Shown here piece after piece: positions 51,572 to 59,285 of a stretch of 64,000 nt of DNA. Source of the DNA: Pseudomonadota bacterium (GTDB lineage: Bacteria > Myxococcota_A > Polyangia > GCA-2747355); contig JADJTL010000003.1 of assembly GCA_016711215.1 (NCBI GenBank), forward strand, positions 1 through 64,000. Direction: 5' to 3'. The notes beneath the pieces were generated by a model. That model did no database searches, was not told the DNA's origin, and was given only the letters and a program-made list of their open reading frames with translations. Both the position numbers and the translations under genes were made by a program. How positions within the stretch are numbered: position 1 is the stretch's first letter; every line of letters begins with the position of its first letter.

Positions 51572-53980
51572 ATGGGCAGCCGGACGGAGACCTCAGCCGC
51601 TGGAGACGCAGCGCGGCGCCGCCTCGGCCTCGAGCTGCAGGGGGTCGTGCAGGGCGTCGGGTATCGCCCCTTCGTCTTTCGTCTGGCCACCGAGCTCGGC
51701 CTCAGCGGATGGGTCCGCAACGACAGCGCGGGCCTGCAGATCGAGGTCGAGGGCGAGGCCCGCGCGCTGCAGCGCTTCGCCGACCGCCTGCTGCGCGAGG
51801 CGCCGCGCCAGGCGCGGGTGGTGGCCCAAGCGCAGCGCTGGCTCAGCGTTGAGGGCGACACGGCCTTCACGATCCGGAACAGCGACCCGGCGACCACGCT
51901 CAAGACGGCGCTGATCGTGCCCGACCTCGTGCTCTGCGGCGCCTGCCGCGCGGAGATCATGACGGCGGGCGATCGTCGCTGTGGCTACCCTTTCACCAAC
52001 TGCACCGACTGCGGACCGCGCTTCAGCATTATCGCGGCGCTGCCCTACGATCGCGGCAAGACGACGATGGCTCGCTTCGCCATGTGCGCGGCCTGTCAGG
52101 GCGAGTACGACGCTCCGGGCGATCGGCGCTTTCACGCCCAACCCAACGCCTGCGCGCGCTGCGGTCCTCGTTTGGCGCTCTGGGCGCCCGACGGCCGCGC
52201 GCTGGCGCTCGGCCCGGCCGCGCTGCGCTCGGCCGCCGCGGCCCTCCTCGCCGGCGCGGTCCTCGCGTTGAAGGGGCTGGGCGGCTTTCAGCTGCTGGTC
52301 AGCGCCACCGACGAGCAGGCCGTGCAGACCCTTCGCCGACGCAAGCGGCGCCCGCACCAGCCCTTCGCGGTGATGGTGCGCGACCTCCAGGCGGCCGCGT
52401 CCCTGGTGTCGCTCTCGGCGGCGGCGGCCGAGGTGCTCGCCTCGGCCGCCGGACCGATCGTCCTGCTGCCCCGACGACCCGCTGCGCCACTCGCCGCGGC
52501 GGTCGCGCCGGAGAGCCATCGTCTCGGCCTGCTCCTGCCCACGACGCCGCTGCATGCGCTGCTGCTCGCCGCGCTGCCGGGCCCCGTGGTCGCGACCAGC
52601 GGCAATCGGAGCCAGGAACCGCTCTGCATCGACGAACGCGAGGCGCTGGCCCGGCTCGGCGACCTCGCCGACGTGTTTCTCGTCCACGACCGCCCGGTCG
52701 CGCGACCCGTCGACGACAGCGTGGTCTGGCTGACGGGCGACACCCCGCGGCTCCTGCGCCGCGCGCGAGGCTTTGCGCCCCTGCCCCTGCGCCACTCGCG
52801 CGCGCTGCCCGCGCTGCTCGCCGTCGGTGGCCAGCTCAAGAGCACCGTGGCGCTGAGCGCCGGCGCACAGCTCTTGATCAGCCAGCACCTCGGCGACCTG
52901 GGCACGCTCGAGAGCCAAGGCGCCTTCCTGCGCGCGGCCACCGACCTGATGCGCCTCTACGAGACCTGTCCCCGCGCCATCGCCCACGATTTGCATCCGG
53001 ACTACGTCTCGACCCAGTGGGCCCACCGCGTCGCGGCGGGGGAGCAAGCGCAGGCGAGGACGGAGACGGCGCGGCTCGCCGGGCTGCCGCTGATCGGCGT
53101 CCAGCATCACCACGCCCACCTGGCGGCCTGCCTGGCCGACAACGCGGCAGAGGGGCCCGCCCTGGGGGTCATCTTCGATGGCAGCGGCTACGGCACCGAC
53201 GGCACGATCTGGGGCGGCGAGTTTCTGTTGGGCGACGCCCGCGGCTATCGTCGCTTCGCCCATTTGCGCCACTTTCCGCTGCCCGGCGGCGAGGCCAGCA
53301 TCCGCGAGCCTTGGCGCGTGGCGCGTGCCCTGCTGTGGACGGCCGGTGGGTCTGCCGCGCTGGCCGCGGCCGGCGACCTGCCCGGGCTGCGCGACGCCAG
53401 CGCGGTCGAGGCCCGCGTGCTGCTGCAGATGCTGGAGCGCGGGATCAACACGCCCCTGACCAGCAGCGCCGGTCGCCTCTTCGACGGCGTGGCAGCGCTG
53501 CTCGGGCGACCCGGGCGCGTCAGCTACGAGGCCCAGGGGGCGATCGCGCTCGAGGCGCTGGCCGATCCGCGGGAGGCAGGGTGCTACCCGCTGCCGCTTC
53601 GCGCGGGCCCGAGCGCCGCGAGCCCGCTGCTGCTCGATTGGCAGCCCCTGCTCGAGGGGCTCCTCGCGGACCTGCGCCGCGGCCTGCCGCTGCCGCGGCT
53701 GGCGGCTCGCTTTCACCAAACCCTGGCCGCGGCGATCGTCGCGGTCGCGGAGCGCAGCGGGCAAGCGCGCGTGGCGCTCAGCGGTGGCTGTTTTCAGAAC
53801 ACAGCGCTCGTCGAGCGCACGACGCGCGCGCTGGGCGCGGCGGGCTTCGAGGTGCTGCTGCATCGGCAGCTACCGCCCAATGACGGCGGGCTTAGCGTCG
53901 GCCAGCTCCTCGTCGCTGCGGCTCGGCTGGAGCAACCCGACCCGCTCGACGCGCGCCCCTGCGCCGCGGGCGCGCACTGA
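51572..53980 (+). CDS. hypF: carbamoyltransferase HypF
   Basis: 802 residues in the standard order: an acylphosphatase domain (GVVQGVGYRPFVFRLA), two CxxC...CxxC zinc fingers (LCGACRAEI / CTDCGPRF; MCAACQGEY / CARCGPRL), a YrdC-like domain (LKGLGGFQLLVSA, TSGN) and a Kae1-like carbamoyltransferase (VGGQLKSTVAL, HDLHPDY, QHHHAHLAAC, GSGYGTDGTIWGGE, ALSGGCFQN). It makes the thiocarbamoyl precursor of the cyanide ligands on HypE. All key motifs are intact. hypD starts 30 bp further on. Confidence 0.96.
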   Translation: MGSRTETSAAGDAARRRLGLELQGVVQGVGYRPFVFRLATELGLSGWVRNDSAGLQIEVEGEARALQRFADRLLREAPRQARVVAQAQRWLSVEGDTAFTIRNSDPATTLKTALIVPDLVLCGACRAEIMTAGDRRCGYPFTNCTDCGPRFSIIAALPYDRGKTTMARFAMCAACQGEYDAPGDRRFHAQPNACARCGPRLALWAPDGRALALGPAALRSAAAALLAGAVLALKGLGGFQLLVSATDEQAVQTLRRRKRRPHQPFAVMVRDLQAAASLVSLSAAAAEVLASAAGPIVLLPRRPAAPLAAAVAPESHRLGLLLPTTPLHALLLAALPGPVVATSGNRSQEPLCIDEREALARLGDLADVFLVHDRPVARPVDDSVVWLTGDTPRLLRRARGFAPLPLRHSRALPALLAVGGQLKSTVALSAGAQLLISQHLGDLGTLESQGAFLRAATDLMRLYETCPRAIAHDLHPDYVSTQWAHRVAAGEQAQARTETARLAGLPLIGVQHHHAHLAACLADNAAEGPALGVIFDGSGYGTDGTIWGGEFLLGDARGYRRFAHLRHFPLPGGEASIREPWRVARALLWTAGGSAALAAAGDLPGLRDASAVEARVLLQMLERGINTPLTSSAGRLFDGVAALLGRPGRVSYEAQGAIALEALADPREAGCYPLPLRAGPSAASPLLLDWQPLLEGLLADLRRGLPLPRLAARFHQTLAAAIVAVAERSGQARVALSGGCFQNTALVERTTRALGAAGFEVLLHRQLPPNDGGLSVGQLLVAAARLEQPDPLDARPCAAGAH

Positions 53981-54010
53981 TGCTACGCTGCCGCGCGCGA
54001 GGATTCGAGC

Positions 54011-55099
54011 GTGCGCTACCTTGACGAGTATCGTCGCAGCGAGCAGGTCGCGCCGTGGCTGGCGGCGATCGGCGCCGCAATCACGCGCCCGTTGACCTTG
54101 ATGGAGGTCTGCGGCGGCCAGACGAATACCTTCTTGAGGTGCGGCCTCGACGGCCTCCTGCCGGAGGCCTTGACCCTGGTCCACGGTCCCGGCTGCCCGG
54201 TCTGCGTCACGCCGATCGCGCTGATCGACCATGCGTTGGCGATCGCCGCGCAGCCAGGCGTGATCTTCACCTCCTTCGGCGACATGCTGCGCGTGCCCGG
54301 GAGCCGCGACGATCTGCGCGCCCTGAAGGCGCGCGGGGCCGACGTGCGCGTCGTTTACTCGCCGCTCGACGCTCTGCGCCTGGCACAGCAGCATCCGGCG
54401 CGCGAGGTGGTCTTCTTCGGCGTCGGCTTCGAAACCACCGCGCCCGCCAACGCCCTCGCCCTACTGCAGGCGCACGCCGCGGGGCTGCGGAACTTCTCGC
54501 TGCTCAGCGCCCACGTGCTGGTTCCGCCCGCGATCGAGGCGATCCTCAGCGAGGGCGACCATCGCGTCGAGGGCTTCCTCGCCGCGGGGCATGTCTGCGC
54601 GGTGATGGGCTACTGGCAATACGAGCCCATCGCAGCACGCCACCAGGTCCCCATCGTCGTCACCGGCTTCGAGCCCCTCGACCTGCTGCAGGGCATCTAC
54701 CGCGCCGTGACGGCGCTGGCAGCGGGGCGCGCCGGGGTCTGGAACCAGTACCGGCGCGCGGTCCGCAGAGAGGGCAATCGAGCGGCGCAGCAGCTCCTCG
54801 AGCGCGTCTTCGAGCGCTGCGACCGGCCGTGGCGCGGCCTCGGGACCTTGCCTGCCAGCGGCCTACGCCTGCGCGACGCCTGGCGCGATTACGATGCCGC
54901 CGCGCGCTTTCCCCTGACCCAGCCCGCGGCAGCGGAGAGCACGGCGTGCCTGGCCGGGGAGGTTCTGCGCGGCCTGCGCAAGCCGCCCTCCTGCCCCGCC
55001 TTCGGCGCGCACTGCACGCCCGACCATCCGCTCGGCGCGCCAATGGTCTCGTCGGAAGGCGCCTGCGCCGCCTACTATCGCTACCGGAGCATCACGTGA
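54011..55099 (+). CDS. hypD: hydrogenase formation protein HypD
   Basis: 362 residues from GTG 54011. MEVCGGQTNTFLRCGL (HypD usually has QTHT here, an Asn replaces His), HGPGCPVCVTP, GFETTAPANALAL and the C-terminal CPAFGAHCTPDHPLGAPMVSSEGACAAYY with the [4Fe-4S] cysteines are present. HypD carries the Fe(CN)2CO scaffold with HypC. The stop overlaps the start of hypE (GTGA). Confidence 0.95.
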   Translation: MRYLDEYRRSEQVAPWLAAIGAAITRPLTLMEVCGGQTNTFLRCGLDGLLPEALTLVHGPGCPVCVTPIALIDHALAIAAQPGVIFTSFGDMLRVPGSRDDLRALKARGADVRVVYSPLDALRLAQQHPAREVVFFGVGFETTAPANALALLQAHAAGLRNFSLLSAHVLVPPAIEAILSEGDHRVEGFLAAGHVCAVMGYWQYEPIAARHQVPIVVTGFEPLDLLQGIYRAVTALAAGRAGVWNQYRRAVRREGNRAAQQLLERVFERCDRPWRGLGTLPASGLRLRDAWRDYDAAARFPLTQPAAAESTACLAGEVLRGLRKPPSCPAFGAHCTPDHPLGAPMVSSEGACAAYYRYRSIT

Positions 55100-56164
55100 G
55101 CGACACCGCGGGTTCCGCCCCGAGCACGCATCCTGGCTGCCCGCTGCCGATCGACGGCGACGACACGCTGCTCCTCGCCCACGGCGGCGGCGGGCGCCTG
55201 AGCCAGCGCTTGCTCGCAGAGCTGCTGCTACCGACCTTCGACAATCCCGAGCTGCGGCGCCTCCACGATGGCGCGGTGCTCGCGGTGCCGAGCGGGCGCC
55301 TGGCCTTCACCACCGACTCCTTCGTGGTTAGCCCGCTCTTCTTTCCCGGCGGCGACATCGGTTCGCTGGCCATCCATGGCACGGTCAACGACCTGGCGAT
55401 GTGCGGCGCGACGCCCCTCTGCCTCTCGCTGGCCTTGATCCTCGAGGAGGGTCTGCCGCTCGCGACGCTGCGGCGCATCGTCGGCTCGCTGCAGCAGGCC
55501 GCGAGCGCGGTCCCCGTCAGCATCGTCACCGGCGACACCAAAGTCGTCGGTCGGGGTCAGGCCGACGGCGTCTTCATCAACACCAGCGGCATCGGCCTCG
55601 TGCGCCCCGGGGTCGAGATCGCGCCCCAGCGCGCGCGGCCCGGCGACGTCGTCCTGCTGAGCGGGCCGATCGCCGTCCACGGCATGGCGATCATGGCGCA
55701 ACGCGAGCCTCGGCTTCGAGAGCACCCTCGAGAGCGACAGCGCCGCGCTCCACCGCCCGGTCGGCCGTCTGCTCGAGGTCGCCCCGCAGGCCGTCCACGT
55801 CTTGCGGGATCCGACGCGCGGCGGCGTGGCCAGCGCCCTCAACGAGATCGCGGCGGCGGCGGGCGTGGGGCTGCGCCTCGAGGAGGCGGCGATCCCCGTG
55901 CCAGAGGGCGCGCGCAACGCCTGCGAGCTGCTCGGCCTCGATCCGCTCTACGTCGCCAACGAGGGCGTCTTTCTCGCTATCGTCGCCGCGGACGCGGCGG
56001 AGGCGCTCTTGGCCGCGCTGCGCGCCGACCCTCTGGGTTGCGACGCTGTCGCGATCGGCACGGTGACCGCAGAGCATGCGGGCCGCGTCGTCCTGCGCAC
56101 CACGATCGGCGGCTCGCGCGTCGTCGACCTGCTCAGCGGCGAGCAACTGCCGCGGATCTGCTGA
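55096..56164 (+). pseudogene. hypE: hydrogenase expression/formation protein HypE, frameshifted
   Basis: The start GTG 55096 overlaps the hypD stop. The first part is a normal AIRS-fold HypE (LLLAHGGGGRLSQRLLAELL, AFTTDSFVVSPLFFPGGDIG, GTVNDLAMCGA, GDTKVVGRGQADGVFINTSG). After MAQREP (about 55705) the frame must change to read ESTLESDSAALHRPVGRLLE, then RDPTRGGVASALNEIA. The gap fits loss of GG from an expected GAGGGCCTC. The second part ends LPRIC, the correct HypE C-terminal Cys that receives the carbamoyl group. The repaired length would be 356, normal. Without repair HypE would be truncated and maturation should fail. Confidence 0.85.
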
Positions 56165-56179
56165 GGCCGCCCGCGCCGG

Positions 56180-56845
56180 TCAGCCCCGCGCCCGCTGGCC
56201 TTCGATGCGTCCGGCGAGCCAGGCGTACCAGGCCTCCAGCCCCTCCCCCGTGCGCGCCGACAGCCGCAAGACCTCGAGGTCGAGATTGAGCGCCCGGGCA
56301 TCGCGCTCGGCGCGCGCCGGATCGAAGTCGACATAGGGCAGCAGGTCGACCTTATTAATTAGCAACGCCCGCGCGGCATGGAACATCACGGGGTACTTGA
56401 GCGGCTTGTCGTCCCCCTCGGCGACCGAGAGGAGCATCACCTTCTCCTGCTCGCCGAGGTCGAACTCCGCCGGGCAGACGAGATTGCCGACGTTCTCGAT
56501 CAGCAGGAGATCGAGGGCATCGAGGTCGAAGACCTGCAGCGCCTGCTGGATCATGCGGGCATCGAGATGACAAGCGGCGCCGGTATTGATCTGCACTGCC
56601 GGGACGCCATGACGCGCGATGCGATCGGCATCGAGGCGCGTCTGCACGTCGCCCTCGATCACGGCCAGGCGATAGCGCGCCGCCAACGCGACGACCGTCC
56701 GCTCGAGCAGGGTCGTCTTGCCGGCCCCCGGGGCGCTCATCAGGTTCAGCACATAGACGCCGTGCTCGCGGAAGTGCTTCCGGTTCTGCTGCGCCAGCGT
56801 GTCATTGTGGGCCAAGATTCCGGCCCCGACGGCGATCTCGTGCAT
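56180..56845 (-). CDS. hypB: hydrogenase nickel incorporation GTPase HypB
   Basis: 221 residues. LMSAPGAGKTTLLERTV is the P-loop, and VIEGDVQTRLDADR, NTGAACHLDARMI (with the Cys/His pair of the metal site), IENVGNLVCPAEFDLGE and the GTP-specificity motif NKVDLLPY are all present. There is no N-terminal His-rich nickel store. It is 3 bp downstream of hypA and converges on hypE with 15 bp between stops. Confidence 0.96.
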   Translation of the reverse strand: MHEIAVGAGILAHNDTLAQQNRKHFREHGVYVLNLMSAPGAGKTTLLERTVVALAARYRLAVIEGDVQTRLDADRIARHGVPAVQINTGAACHLDARMIQQALQVFDLDALDLLLIENVGNLVCPAEFDLGEQEKVMLLSVAEGDDKPLKYPVMFHAARALLINKVDLLPYVDFDPARAERDARALNLDLEVLRLSARTGEGLEAWYAWLAGRIEGQRARG

Positions 56846-56848
56846 GGC

Positions 56849-57193
56849 CTAGTCCTCCACGTCGATGGCCAAGAGGCGCAGCTCACGTCCAGCCACGACA
56901 GCCGCTGACTCCGCCCCGCAGCGTGGACAGCCGGGTCGCTCGCGGCGGCCCGGGCGCTCCAGTTCGCAGCGTGGACAACACAGCACCAGCGGCACGGACT
57001 GCACCACGATCCGGCAGTCCGCGGCGACGGTGCCCGCCCGCAGCGCCTCGAAGGCGAACTCGAGCGCCGCGGGCGCAACGGTCGAGAGCTCGCCGATGGC
57101 GACTGTCGCCGAGTTCACGCGGGCGGCACCCTGCTCGCGAGCGACTCGCGCAATCAACGCCAGCAATTCATAGGCAACAGTCAGCTCATGCAC
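56849..57193 (-). CDS. hypA: hydrogenase nickel chaperone HypA
   Basis: 114 residues from GTG 57193, which reads (M)HELTVAYELLALIARVARE; His2 is the nickel ligand. The zinc motif is CCPRCELERP...PGCPRCGAE, two CxxC pairs. It partners HypB downstream. The region 57194-57473 to the next gene has no recognised feature apart from a GC-rich divergent leader. Confidence 0.92.
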   Translation of the reverse strand: MHELTVAYELLALIARVAREQGAARVNSATVAIGELSTVAPAALEFAFEALRAGTVAADCRIVVQSVPLVLCCPRCELERPGRRERPGCPRCGAESAAVVAGRELRLLAIDVED

Positions 57194-57473
57194 GAGGGAC
57201 TCACGCAGGCCACCCGCTGCGCCGAGCGGTAACCTGGACCGCCGGCAATGTACCCTTTCCGCCCCCGCGCGCCCATCGCCTTGCACGTGGGCGCGCCGCC
57301 GCCGCCGCCGCGCTCAGCGCCGACCGCTGGGCGCTGGGCGAACGAGGCCCGGTCGGAGAGAACCTGCGCCGCCGATCAGGCGCCGTCTGGGCCGCGCCCA
57401 GATGTGCGCCCAGATGTGCGTGGACACCGTCGCACGACCAGACGACAATGGCGTCTCGAAGCAGAGGGGTCCC

Positions 57474-57788
57474 ATGATTCTGACCAACATCGAAAACGTG
57501 CCCGGCTTCCAGGTGGTCGAGCACATGGGGCTGGTCTCCGGCAGCACCGTGCGCTCGAAGCACGTCGGGCGCGACCTGATGGCCGGGCTGAAGAACATCT
57601 TCGGTGGCGAGCTCAAGGGCTACACCGAGCTCCTGAACGAGGCCCGCGGGGAGGCCATCGAGCGGATGACCCAGCAGGCCAGGGCGTTGGGAGCGAACGC
57701 GATCGTCAACGTGCGCTTCTCGACCTCCGCTGTCGCGGCCGGAGCCGCCGAGCTCTATGCCTACGGCACCGCCGTGCGCGTCGAGTAG
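57474..57788 (+). CDS. YbjQ/UPF0145 family protein
   Basis: 104 residues. ILTNIENVPGFQVVEHMGLVSGSTVRSKHVGRDLMAGLKNIFGGEL and YTELLNEARGEAIERMTQQARALGANAIVNVRFSTSAV are the whole YbjQ domain, a pentameric fold sometimes called heavy-metal-binding; the function is not established. I chose ATG 57474 by homology. It sits 3 bp before a second, membrane-anchored YbjQ protein. Confidence 0.9.
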   Translation: MILTNIENVPGFQVVEHMGLVSGSTVRSKHVGRDLMAGLKNIFGGELKGYTELLNEARGEAIERMTQQARALGANAIVNVRFSTSAVAAGAAELYAYGTAVRVE

Positions 57789-57791
57789 GCC

Positions 57792-58253
57792 ATGTTCGAT
57801 CTCATCGTCTTCGCCGGGTTGTTGGGCTGCGGGTACTTCATCGGCGGATACTACGAACGCAGCCACTATCGCAGCATTCGCGCGCGTGAGGCGGCCTCGC
57901 TCTCGCTCTCGCTGCTGACCGGCAAGGCGATCGATCCAGACTGGCAGGTGACCCAGGCAACCTTGGTCACCGGGGTCTGCGTGATCTCGGTCGACTACTT
58001 CAAGAGCGTGGCGGCCAGCCTGCGCAACCTGGTGGGCGGGCGCGTCTCGGCCTATGAGCACCTGCTCGATCGCGCGCGCCGTGAGGCGCTGCTGCGGATG
58101 AAGGAGGAGGCGGCCGTGCTGGGTAGCAAGGTCGTCGTGGTCAACGTGCGGCTCGAGACCTCGTCGATCAGTGGGATGAAGGCGGACGGTCGCTCCAGCC
58201 GCGTCGCCTCGATCGAGGTCCTCGCCTACGGCACGGCCCTCGCACTCGCTTGA
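57792..58253 (+). CDS. membrane-anchored YbjQ-like protein
   Basis: 153 residues: an N-terminal membrane helix (MFDLIVFAGLLGCGYFIGGYY) followed by a YbjQ domain (QATLVTGVCVISVDYFKSVAASLRNLVGGRVSAYEHLLDRARREAL). The downstream protease begins as TTGA over its stop. A tandem of two YbjQ proteins with an M48 protease suggests they work together in the envelope. Confidence 0.8.
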   Translation: MFDLIVFAGLLGCGYFIGGYYERSHYRSIRAREAASLSLSLLTGKAIDPDWQVTQATLVTGVCVISVDYFKSVAASLRNLVGGRVSAYEHLLDRARREALLRMKEEAAVLGSKVVVVNVRLETSSISGMKADGRSSRVASIEVLAYGTALALA

Positions 58254-59200
58254 AGCTCACGAATCGCCTGCCCCCCGAGGGGATCAACGCCAGCGCGCAA
58301 AGCCCTCTCGTCGAGCTCGGGTACCTCCTCGCCGGGGTCGTCGCAGCCGTCGTGCTCGTCTATTTCGCGCTTGGCCTGGTCGCGGACGCGCTCGTGGCCC
58401 GCATCTCCCCGCAAACCGAGGCCCGACTTGCACGGCTGCTCCTCCCGGCGACCGAGGCGCTCGCGCCCAAGCGCCGCGCTCGGCGCGCCCCGCAGCAGCT
58501 CCTCGACCGGCTGGTAGAGAAGGCCCCGCCGCTGCCCTATCCGATCCGGGTGCAGATCGCCTGCGACCCAGCGATCAACGCCCTGGCCCTGCCCGGCGGG
58601 CATATCGTGCTGCTACAAGGCCTGCTCGATCGTGTGCGCTCAGAGAACGAGCTGGCGCTGATCCTCGCGCACGAGCTCGGTCATTTTCACCTGCGGCACC
58701 ACCTGCGGGGGCTCGGTCGCGGCCTGGTCTGGGTCAGCGTGATGGCGCTGCTGCACCTCGGCACCCACTACGCTTCGGCCCTAATCAACGGCACGGGCCG
58801 GCTGGTGGCGATGCGCTACAGCCAGGAGCAGGAGGTGGCCGCTGACCGCTTTGGCGCCGAGCTCTTGGCCAAGGTCTACGGCCACGTGGGCGGGCTCGCC
58901 GATTTCTTCCTGCGGATGGCCCGCGAACGGCCGGAAGCGGCGCTCCTCGGTTGGTTCTCGACGCACCCCGCGGCAACGCAGCGGCTGGCGCGGCTGAGGG
59001 CGCTGGTGCAGCAGCGCGGCTGGCGCGAAGGGCCACGACAGCCCTGGGCCAAGGTCGAGAGCGGCTGCCCTCCGCTGGTCGAAAAGCCGCGATCATCGCC
59101 CCCGCAGGGGCAGAAGGACGCGGCGCCTCGGCCTGAGGGGAGTGGAGGGGCGCAGGCAGGACCAGGGCAACGCCCAGGAACTCGCCAAGGAGCTCGCTAG
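58250..59200 (+). CDS. M48-family membrane zinc metalloprotease
   Basis: 316 residues. Membrane helix near residues 25-45; zinc motif HELGH in LALILAHELGHFHLRHHLRG with the downstream Glu in QEQEVAADRFGAELL. ALPGGHIVLLQGLL is typical of M48/HtpX/BepA-like proteases. The TTG start overlaps the previous stop; an ordinary start further in is not obvious. The C-terminus is Pro/Gly/Gln-rich. Likely acts in envelope protein quality control (family knowledge). Confidence 0.85.
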   Translation: MKLTNRLPPEGINASAQSPLVELGYLLAGVVAAVVLVYFALGLVADALVARISPQTEARLARLLLPATEALAPKRRARRAPQQLLDRLVEKAPPLPYPIRVQIACDPAINALALPGGHIVLLQGLLDRVRSENELALILAHELGHFHLRHHLRGLGRGLVWVSVMALLHLGTHYASALINGTGRLVAMRYSQEQEVAADRFGAELLAKVYGHVGGLADFFLRMARERPEAALLGWFSTHPAATQRLARLRALVQQRGWREGPRQPWAKVESGCPPLVEKPRSSPPQGQKDAAPRPEGSGGAQAGPGQRPGTRQGAR

Positions 59201-59285
59201 CTCGCCCCATGACAGGGTGGTATGAGGGGGGCCAGTCGCGGTGTTGATACCGCGCCAAGGTGGTACCGCGCAAAGGGGGGGCAGC

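Noticed and set aside
51593..53863. 756-codon minus-strand frame opposite hypF
   Set aside because: Antisense to an intact hypF with all motifs; composition is Gln/Arg/Ala-rich with no fold signatures.
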